Program-made: the position numbers and the translations under genes | Notes under the pieces: generated by a model | What the model saw: the letters and a program-made list of their open reading frames with translations, nothing else | What the model was told of the DNA's origin: nothing | The model's database searches: none | Shown here: positions 58,029-64,000 of the stretch, in pieces | Layout of the letters: each line of letters opens with the position of its first letter | Numbering within the stretch: the first letter of the stretch is position 1 | Origin: Pectobacterium sp. A5351 | GTDB taxonomy: Bacteria; Pseudomonadota; Gammaproteobacteria; Enterobacterales; Enterobacteriaceae | DNA length: 64,000 bases | NCBI RefSeq assembly: GCF_028335745.1 | Contig: NZ_CP116477.1 | Span: forward strand, 1,178,001-1,242,000 | Direction: 5' to 3'

Positions 58029-59039
58029 TTACATTGACAGATCAATCACCATGCGACCTGTGATTTTCCCACCTTTCATTTCAGCGAAAATGGCGTTGAT
58101 GTCTTTCAGCGGGCGACGCGTCACCTTCGGTTTCACTTTCCCTTCGGCTGCAAACTGAAACGCTTCTTTCAGATCTTCACGCGTACCGACCAGCGATCCC
58201 AAGACCTGAATGCCATCCAGCACCAGACGTGGAATATTCAGATCCATGGATTCCGGCGGCAGACCGACGGCGACAATTCGCCCGCCCGCGCGAACGGCAT
58301 CGACCGCGGAGTTAAATGCCGCACGCGCCACGGCAGTGACCACGGCCGCATGCGCACCACCTACGTTTTCCTGAATGATTTTGGCGGCATCGTCTTTGGC
58401 TGGATTGATGACCAGATCTGCGCCCATCTCTTTAGCAAAGGCCAGTTGGGCGTCGTTGACATCAATCGCGATGACCTTCGCGTTAAAGACGTTTTTGGCG
58501 TATTGCAGCGCCAGGTTGCCCAACCCGCCCAGCCCATAAATGGCGATCCACTGTCCTGGCTTGATTTGCGAGACCTTCACCGCTTTGTAGGTTGTCACGC
58601 CCGCGCAGGTAATGCTGCTGGCGGCAGCAGAATCCAGGCCATCCGGCACTTTTACCGCGTAATCGGCAACGACGATACATTCTTCAGCCATCCCGCCATC
58701 AACGGAGTAGCCCGCATTTTTTACTTTGCGACACAGGGTTTCATTACCGCTATTACAATATTCACAGTGGCCACAGCCCTGATAGAACCAGGCGACGCTA
58801 GCACGATCGCCGGGCTTCAGTGATGTTACGCCAGGGCCCACTTCTTTGACGATACCGATGCCTTCATGACCCAGTGTAATGCCGGTAACATCGCCAAAGT
58901 CCCCGTCTTTGACGTGCAGATCGGTATGGCACACGCCGCAACATTCCATTTTCAGCAGGGCTTCTCCGTGCTGGAGGGGGCGCAGTTTTTTGTCCTGAAT
59001 TTCAACGGAATGATCTTTCGTTACGATGGCTGCTTTCAT
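58029..59039 (-). CDS. adhP: Zinc-dependent alcohol dehydrogenase AdhP
   Basis: 336 residues from [20 protein letters not shown], the same length as E. coli AdhP; an in-frame start at 59105 is unlikely. Catalytic zinc ligands are in [10 protein letters not shown] and GHEGIG; structural zinc in [15 protein letters not shown]. The NAD-binding motif is [11 protein letters not shown]. It oxidises ethanol and short-chain alcohols to aldehydes. Confidence 0.96.
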   Translation of the reverse strand: MKAAIVTKDHSVEIQDKKLRPLQHGEALLKMECCGVCHTDLHVKDGDFGDVTGITLGHEGIGIVKEVGPGVTSLKPGDRASVAWFYQGCGHCEYCNSGNETLCRKVKNAGYSVDGGMAEECIVVADYAVKVPDGLDSAAASSITCAGVTTYKAVKVSQIKPGQWIAIYGLGGLGNLALQYAKNVFNAKVIAIDVNDAQLAFAKEMGADLVINPAKDDAAKIIQENVGGAHAAVVTAVARAAFNSAVDAVRAGGRIVAVGLPPESMDLNIPRLVLDGIQVLGSLVGTREDLKEAFQFAAEGKVKPKVTRRPLKDINAIFAEMKGGKITGRMVIDLSM

Positions 59040-59260
59040 TCGTCTTCCTTTTACTGAATGTGTTGTGGGGGTAATGTATTTTGTTCTACCTATAAAAGGG
59101 TACACGCTGGCCGACGAGTTGATTAATCAGGAAGTGTTTAATTTTGTTACAAAATGATAGATGGTTGGCGAGTGAGTCATGGTGAGGGGAATATCATTTT
59201 CAGTAGCTTTTATGATGATTAAGAAAGCGGTGCGTTCGTGCGACCGTGTATTGGTTCGGG

Positions 59261-59770
59261 CTAAAGGGGTTTTTCTTTCGGCTCAGTAGCCCATTCCACT
59301 TTGCCTGTACCGGTGTTTTTAGTCTGCTAAAGTGCGATATCCACGCGTTTCATAACGTGCTCTGTGGTGTTTTTACCCGCGCCAATGCTGACAGAAAGGT
59401 GGTTCATATTCTTGATAATGATTTTGTTCGCGTATTTTTAATACCGGTCTTGCCTTCCTGCATACAGAATAATTGTGAACTCTTCGCCCCCGATTCGAGT
59501 TGCCACGACCTCACTGTTATCGAAACGGGAAAGAATATGGCCGAACTTACTTAATATGTCATCGCTTTTTGTATCGCCATATTTATCATTAATGACTTTG
59601 AAATTATCGATGTCGATAATAAATAGCGCGTTTTCGCGTCGAGTTTTTTAATTCATTAATAAAAATCGATGATTAGGGCGTTGAGTCAGTTCACCGCTAA
59701 ATGACTGTATTCTGGCTTCGACATATTTGTTATTGATAATAAAATCGTGGTTATATTCTTTGAAAGGCAT
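59261..59770 (-). pseudogene. Decayed GGDEF-domain (diguanylate cyclase) gene
   Basis: Minus-strand reading from an ATG at 59770 (with GGAG upstream) gives MPFKEYNHDFIINNKYVEAR, an early stop after LLMN, then ALFIIDIDNFKVINDKYGD, the signature TRIGGEEFTIIL, another stop, SVSIGAGKNTTEHVMKRVDI, a stop where GGDEF proteins have Tyr (ALYQTK), and a normal end about 59261. The GGEEF active site itself is intact, but at least three stops break the frame. It is a pseudogene of a short cyclase with little besides the GGDEF domain. Confidence 0.85.
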
Positions 59771-59832
59771 TGCGGATCTCCTCTTGCATCACCTCAAAAG
59801 TCGACGCCCGATCGCTCAGGCGTCTTTACCGA

Positions 59833-60855
59833 TTAAAAATCGGCTTTCAGTACGACGCGGTAACGGGCTTTGCCGTCACGCACGTGCTGGATAGCTTCAT
59901 TGATTTTCGACATCGGGAATAGCTCCGTTTGCGGTTTAACTTTGGCACGAGCGGCGAGTTTCATCAGAGAACGAAGCTCATGCGGCGAGCCAGTAGAAGA
60001 GCCGGAAACGCTGCGGTCGCCTGCGATGAGCGTAAAGGCTGGAACGCTAAATGGCTTCATCACTGCACCGACGGTATGGAATTTGCCGTTATAGGCGAGC
60101 GCGTTGAAGTAAGGTTGCCATTCCAGATCGACACTCACGGTGTTGATGATGAGATCGAACTGGCCTGCCAGTGCGGTCAGCGCCTGCGGGTCACGACTGT
60201 TGACGACCTTATCGGCACCCATCGCTAATACTTCCTGCTCTTTGGCTGGATTCGAGCTGAATGCCGTGACTTCACAACCCATCGCGTGCAGGAGTTTAAT
60301 CGCGATATGCCCCAGTCCACCGATGCCGATCACACCGACGCGGCTGGTTGCGGTGACATGGTGCATTAACAGCGGTTTGAATACGGTGATGCCGCCACAC
60401 AGCAACGGACCTGCTGATTCGATATCAATGGACTCAGGAAGCGGGATCGCCCACTGCCAGTTTGCGCGAATCTTATCGGCGAAACCGCCTTTATTCAGGA
60501 TGGTTGGTACGCTGCCTTGCTGGCAGTTGGTTTGGCTGCCGCTGATACAGGCATCGCAGTGCCCACAGCTACGTGCCGTCCAGCCAATACCAACGCGCTG
60601 ACCAATCTTTAGTCCCTTGTTTTTCGCCGCATCGCCCAGTGCGTGAACGCGGCCAATCACTTCATGCCCGGCAACCAGCGGATAGCTCGACATGCCCCAT
60701 TCGTTATCGATCATCGACAGATCGGAATGGCATACGCCGCAATAATCAACCACGACTTCGACGTCTTCCGCATGCAGTTCACCCGCATCAAACTCATACA
60801 ACTCCAGCGCTGCGCCTGCTTCCGGTGCGGCATAACTCTTGATTATCGTCATCAC
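59833..60855 (-). CDS. ahr: NADPH-dependent aldehyde reductase Ahr (YjgB-like)
   Basis: 340 residues; close to E. coli Ahr (339). Zinc ligands: [20 protein letters not shown], and the structural set [16 protein letters not shown]. Nucleotide-binding [20 protein letters not shown]. Ahr reduces a wide range of aldehydes to alcohols and helps detoxification. The first of two adjacent ATGs is used here; the second at 60852 is equally good. GGAG lies upstream. Confidence 0.93.
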   Translation of the reverse strand: MMTIIKSYAAPEAGAALELYEFDAGELHAEDVEVVVDYCGVCHSDLSMIDNEWGMSSYPLVAGHEVIGRVHALGDAAKNKGLKIGQRVGIGWTARSCGHCDACISGSQTNCQQGSVPTILNKGGFADKIRANWQWAIPLPESIDIESAGPLLCGGITVFKPLLMHHVTATSRVGVIGIGGLGHIAIKLLHAMGCEVTAFSSNPAKEQEVLAMGADKVVNSRDPQALTALAGQFDLIINTVSVDLEWQPYFNALAYNGKFHTVGAVMKPFSVPAFTLIAGDRSVSGSSTGSPHELRSLMKLAARAKVKPQTELFPMSKINEAIQHVRDGKARYRVVLKADF

Positions 60856-61016
60856 AATCTCCTCAGTATGGGTTTGATTAACCAGTCTAAAGGGTTATGG
60901 CGTTTTTCTCTATGTCACAACGTGCCTGTGGTTTTTCATTTTGTGTCGGGGAGAGTCGTACGGGCGATGGCTTGCTTTACTGGCGTCACTTACTTATGCT
61001 GCGAAGTCTAAGTACA

Positions 61017-61096
61017 TGACTCGGGGTGCCCTTCTTTGTGAAGGCTGAGAAATACCCGTACCACCTGATCTGGATAATGCCAGCGTAGGGAAGTCA
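61017..61096 (+). ncRNA. TPP riboswitch (THI element)
   Basis: The leader has the thiamine pyrophosphate aptamer core: GGGGTGCCC, CTGAGA (about 61045-61050), ACCCGTACCACCTGATCTGG and ATAATGCCAGCGTAGGGAA. The P1 stem pairs TGACT (61017-61021) with AGTCA (61092-61096). It precedes thiM and thiD. Confidence 0.96.
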
Positions 61097-61103
61097 CGGT
61101 ATG

Positions 61104-61141
61104 CCCCACCGGTTGCCGCCTTCTTCCACGCCGGTTGGGAG
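61104..61141 (+). promoter_or_regulatory. Ribosome-site-sequestering helix of the thiM leader
   Basis: CCCCACCGG (61104-61112) can pair with CCGGTTGGG (61131-61139), eight of nine pairs. The right arm overlaps the GGGAG ribosome site (61137-61141). TPP binding probably favours this helix and blocks thiM translation. Confidence 0.7.
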
Positions 61142-61145
61142 ACCT

Positions 61146-61940
61146 ATGAACACTCGACCTGCCGACTTTTCTGCCGCTCAGGCAGCAACATCACTTACTC
61201 AATTCCGTTCTGCCTCGCCGCTGGTGCACTGCCTGACCAACGATGTGGTGCAATCTTTTACTGCTAACGTGCTGCTGGCTCTGAATGCGTCGCCTGCGAT
61301 GGTGGTCGATCCCGAAGAAGCCGCGCAGTTCAGCGCGGTGGCGGATGCGCTGCTGATTAATGTCGGGACGTTGGAGCGTACACGTGCCGATGCGATGCGG
61401 ACGGCGGTAAACAGCGCGCATCTGGCGGGGAAACCGTGGGTGCTCGATCCGGTTGCCGTAGGCGGCTTGACCTTTCGGAGCGAATTTTGTCGGGAATTGC
61501 TGGCATGGAAACCCGAGGCGATTCGCGGCAATGCATCTGAAATCATGGCGCTGGCGGGGTTAGCCGCACAGGGGCGTGGCGTCGATAGCGCCGACGATTC
61601 GCTGGCGGCGCTTCCTGCTGCGCGTGAACTGGCGAGAAAGGTGGGGACGATCGTTGCGGTGACTGGCGTGGTGGATTATGTCACGGACGGCGAACGTGAT
61701 ATTGCGGTAAGCGGCGGCGATAGCATGATGACGCGCGTGGTTGGTACGGGCTGTGCGCTGTCGGCGGTCGTCGCGGGTTTCTGTGCTCTGGAAGGGGAAC
61801 GATTATCCCACGTGGCGGCGGCGTGCTATGTCATGGCATTAGCGGGGCAGCAGGCAGCTTTGACATCGCAAGGAACGGGGAGTTTTATACCCAATTTCCT
61901 TGATAGGCTCTATACCCTGCGCGCGGAGGATCTGGCATGA
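61146..61940 (+). CDS. thiM: Hydroxyethylthiazole kinase
   Basis: 264 residues from [20 protein letters not shown] with GGGAG just upstream; an ATG at 61101 lies in the riboswitch control region and is not used. ThiM phosphorylates 4-methyl-5-hydroxyethylthiazole for thiamin salvage. Motifs: [20 protein letters not shown] near the start, a kinase Asp region, [11 protein letters not shown], and [15 protein letters not shown] with the catalytic Cys. Its stop overlaps thiD (ATGA). Confidence 0.96.
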   Translation: MNTRPADFSAAQAATSLTQFRSASPLVHCLTNDVVQSFTANVLLALNASPAMVVDPEEAAQFSAVADALLINVGTLERTRADAMRTAVNSAHLAGKPWVLDPVAVGGLTFRSEFCRELLAWKPEAIRGNASEIMALAGLAAQGRGVDSADDSLAALPAARELARKVGTIVAVTGVVDYVTDGERDIAVSGGDSMMTRVVGTGCALSAVVAGFCALEGERLSHVAAACYVMALAGQQAALTSQGTGSFIPNFLDRLYTLRAEDLA

Positions 61941-62740
61941 AGCGTATCAATGCGTTGACGATTGCAGGCACCGATCCGAGCGGCGGTGCGGGTATTCAGG
62001 CGGATTTAAAAGCCTTTTCCGCGTTAGGGGCTTATGGGACGTCAGTCATTACTGCGCTGGTGGCGCAAAATACGCGCGGCGTGCAGTCTGTCTACCGGAT
62101 TGAACCGGATTTTGTCGCGGTGCAGCTGGATTCGGTGCTGAGCGATGTACGTATCGACAGCGCCAAGATTGGCATGCTGGCGCAGACCGATATTGTTGAC
62201 GCGGTTGCCGAACGCCTGCGCCATTATGCCGTGCCTTTCGTGGTGTTGGATACGGTGATGCTGGCGAAAAGTGGCGATCCGTTATTGGCACCGGAGGCGG
62301 TGGAGTCGATCCGTCGTGAACTGCTGCCGCTGGTTTCTCTGATTACGCCCAATCTGCCGGAAGCCGCGGCGCTGCTGAATACGTCACCGGCCACCAACGA
62401 GCGGGAAATGCGCGAACAAGGTGAAGCGCTGCTGGCTATGGGCTGTCAGGCGGTGCTGATGAAAGGCGGACACCTGAGCGAAGCGGAAAGCCCGGACTGG
62501 CTGTTCAGCCGACAGGCCGAACCGCAGCGCTTTAGTTCCCCGCGCGTGAATACCCGCCATACGCACGGCACCGGCTGCACGCTGTCTGCCGCGTTGGCCG
62601 CGCTGCGACCGCGCCACGATAGCTGGAGTGAGACGGTCTACGCCGCGAAGGACTATTTACAGCAGGCATTACAACAGGCCGACACGCTGGAGGTCGGGCA
62701 CGGCATCGGCCCCGTTCATCACTTCCACCGCTGGTGGTAA
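61937..62740 (+). CDS. thiD: Hydroxymethylpyrimidine (phosphate) kinase
   Basis: 267 residues. ThiD phosphorylates HMP and HMP-P in thiamin synthesis. Motifs: [20 protein letters not shown] and [18 protein letters not shown] with the catalytic Cys. Its start overlaps the thiM stop by four bases, so both genes are under the same TPP riboswitch. Thiamin phosphate synthase is not adjacent. Confidence 0.96.
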   Translation: MKRINALTIAGTDPSGGAGIQADLKAFSALGAYGTSVITALVAQNTRGVQSVYRIEPDFVAVQLDSVLSDVRIDSAKIGMLAQTDIVDAVAERLRHYAVPFVVLDTVMLAKSGDPLLAPEAVESIRRELLPLVSLITPNLPEAAALLNTSPATNEREMREQGEALLAMGCQAVLMKGGHLSEAESPDWLFSRQAEPQRFSSPRVNTRHTHGTGCTLSAALAALRPRHDSWSETVYAAKDYLQQALQQADTLEVGHGIGPVHHFHRWW

Positions 62741-62918
62741 AACGCACATGCAGCTTGAAGTATGGCAGGTATAAGTAAATTGACTTGTACTTTACGTGAC
62801 ATATTTGCCAGTAATTTCAAACTAAATTAAGCGTATTTGGGCGTGACAGTGCGGGGGCATCCGGTTACTTTGCAGTGAATTCTTGGCGTTAATGTGAAAT
62901 AGGATGTGGGGATAATAT

Positions 62919-63326
62919 ATGGCAGGTTCTGCTCGCAGTGCGATGGCTGCCAAGGCGCTTCAGACGATACTCAATATCGGCCTGCTGGTGCTGGCGACCA
63001 TTCTGGTGATTTTTTTGGTCAAGGAAACGTTTCATCTGGCGAAAGTGTTGCTGATCTCCAACGAGAAAGATTCCTCCTATCAACTGATAGAAGGCATTGT
63101 GATCTATTTCCTGTATTTTGAATTCATTGCGCTGATCGTGAAGTATTTTCAGTCCGGCTATCACTTCCCGCTGCGCTATTTTATCTACATCGGCATTACG
63201 GCCATCATTCGCCTGATTATTGTCGATCACAAAAGCCCATCGGATACGCTGATTTATTCCGCGGCGATTCTGCTGCTTGTGGTAACACTGTATCTGGCAA
63301 ACAGTAATCGCCTGAAACGGGAATAG
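62919..63326 (+). CDS. psiE: Phosphate-starvation-inducible membrane protein PsiE
   Basis: 135 residues, close to E. coli PsiE (136). Four membrane segments; strongly conserved [20 protein letters not shown] and [20 protein letters not shown] motifs. Function is unknown; in E. coli it is induced on phosphate starvation through PhoB and affected by cAMP-CRP. I did not find a convincing PhoB box upstream. Confidence 0.93.
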   Translation: MAGSARSAMAAKALQTILNIGLLVLATILVIFLVKETFHLAKVLLISNEKDSSYQLIEGIVIYFLYFEFIALIVKYFQSGYHFPLRYFIYIGITAIIRLIIVDHKSPSDTLIYSAAILLLVVTLYLANSNRLKRE

Positions 63327-63354
63327 TTGAAACAGGAATAATCGAAATTCGCCG

Positions 63355-64000
63355 CTATTCCAGCAGCGAGCACTGGGGCGGCAGGCGGCAGCGAATCGCG
63401 GCGGGAAGCACCTCGATACGGAAGCGTTTGGCGGTGAGCGGCTCGCCGTCCAGGTTAAATGTCATATCATCCGGAGCGGTGATCTCCAGCCAGGGCAAGG
63501 TAGCGGAAATCATGTTCTGGTTTTCGCTGCCGGTAAACCAGGCCTGAAGCATATTCGGCAGCAGCTCGGTTGCCGATAGCACGCTCAGTTCCAGTAGCCC
63601 ATCGTTAATTAGGGCTTCTGGGCAAAGTTCCTGTCCGCCGCCAGCCTGACGACCATTTCCCACCGCGATGACCAGCGTATCACCTGACCAGTGAAAATCC
63701 GGCCCGCGAATCTCACAGCACTCGGCTTGCAGCATGTCCATGCGAAAGAGCGCGTGTAGCACGTAAGACGCACTTCCCAGTGCGGCCTTCATCTTGGCGG
63801 GTGTCTCGGTGGTAATGCGCGTGGCGAAGCCGCCCGTTGCCATGTTGATGAAATAGTGGCTGTCGTTCACGTTGGCGATATCAATGGCGGTGGCGCGGCC
63901 TTTGATCGCCAGCGTTAGCGCGTTGTGCATCTCCATCGGAATCTGACAACTGGTGGCGAAATCGTTGGCCGTACCCAGCGGGACAATCCCCAAACACGGG
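63355..64000 (-). CDS. yegS: YegS-type lipid kinase, C-terminal part
   Basis: Partial: the gene starts beyond the right edge and reads in from base 64000. About 214 residues are visible. The diacylglycerol-kinase-type fold shows [59 protein letters not shown] and [20 protein letters not shown], with the conserved terminal [15 protein letters not shown]. It closely resembles E. coli YegS, which phosphorylates phosphatidylglycerol in vitro. Confidence 0.93.
   Translation of the reverse strand, partial: PCLGIVPLGTANDFATSCQIPMEMHNALTLAIKGRATAIDIANVNDSHYFINMATGGFATRITTETPAKMKAALGSASYVLHALFRMDMLQAECCEIRGPDFHWSGDTLVIAVGNGRQAGGGQELCPEALINDGLLELSVLSATELLPNMLQAWFTGSENQNMISATLPWLEITAPDDMTFNLDGEPLTAKRFRIEVLPAAIRCRLPPQCSLLE

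Noticed and set aside
59246..59554. 102-codon plus-strand frame between adhP and ahr
   Set aside because: It is the antisense of the decayed GGDEF gene, which explains the region better.

Overview
The window is a chromosomal stretch of a plant-pathogenic soft-rot enterobacterium, most likely Pectobacterium. Three things suggest this. The housekeeping backbone follows the Escherichia coli order (glrR-glnB, hmp/glyA, suhB-trmJ-iscRSUA-hscBA-fdx-iscX-pepB-sseB, ndk-rlmN-pilW-rodZ-ispG-hisS-yfgM-bamB-der, xseA/guaBA). Protein lengths match the E. coli ones closely. Pectobacterium/Dickeya signature genes are inserted between these blocks: pectin acetylesterase and pectin methylesterase, a Prt1/protealysin-type metalloprotease with its inhibitor gene, and a penicillin-V-acylase-type Ntn hydrolase. 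The genus is inferred, not proven.

Layout. 0-4.5 kb: the end of glrR, glnB, a minus-strand paeY-pemA pair, then a hairpin-rich palindromic repeat. 4.5-7.4 kb: hmp and glyA are divergent around an NsrR box and a PurR-like box. 7.6-17.5 kb: an accessory block with hcaT, a DUF1007-NicO metal transporter pair, and two paralogous siderophore-type binding proteins, each with a Fur box. These enclose a chemoreceptor with a FliA-type promoter, a small unknown gene, and an ABC permease/ATPase. 17.6-27.8 kb: suhB, trmJ and the complete isc operon with tandem IscR boxes, then pepB and sseB. pepB lies between two inverted copies of a 113-114 bp miniature element. 27.9-32.6 kb: an RpiR regulator, sseA, and an alpha-glucoside PTS with a GH4 phospho-alpha-glucosidase. 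33-43 kb: conserved core genes. 43-45.4 kb: an intact IS4-family element interrupts an AEC transporter gene. 45.5-52 kb: yfgJ, the protease/inhibitor operon, xseA, guaB, guaA. 52-64 kb: a second accessory stretch with an orphan antitoxin beside a toxin remnant, an Ner/SfsB-type regulator, a third miniature element, the acylase, a DUF3750 gene, a broken LysR gene, a TSUP permease, two alcohol dehydrogenases flanking a decayed GGDEF gene, a TPP-riboswitch-controlled thiMD operon, psiE, and the start of a lipid kinase gene.

The strongest non-routine signal is a family of three miniature elements. Their two different ends match the two different ends of the resident IS4-family element, and two copies carry imperfect 12-bp target duplications like the perfect 12-bp one around the IS. 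This suggests non-autonomous elements mobilised by an IS4-type transposase. Other points of interest are the iron-uptake/chemoreceptor cluster, the shared modular palindromes, and three decayed genes (toxin, LysR, GGDEF) concentrated in the 52-60 kb region.
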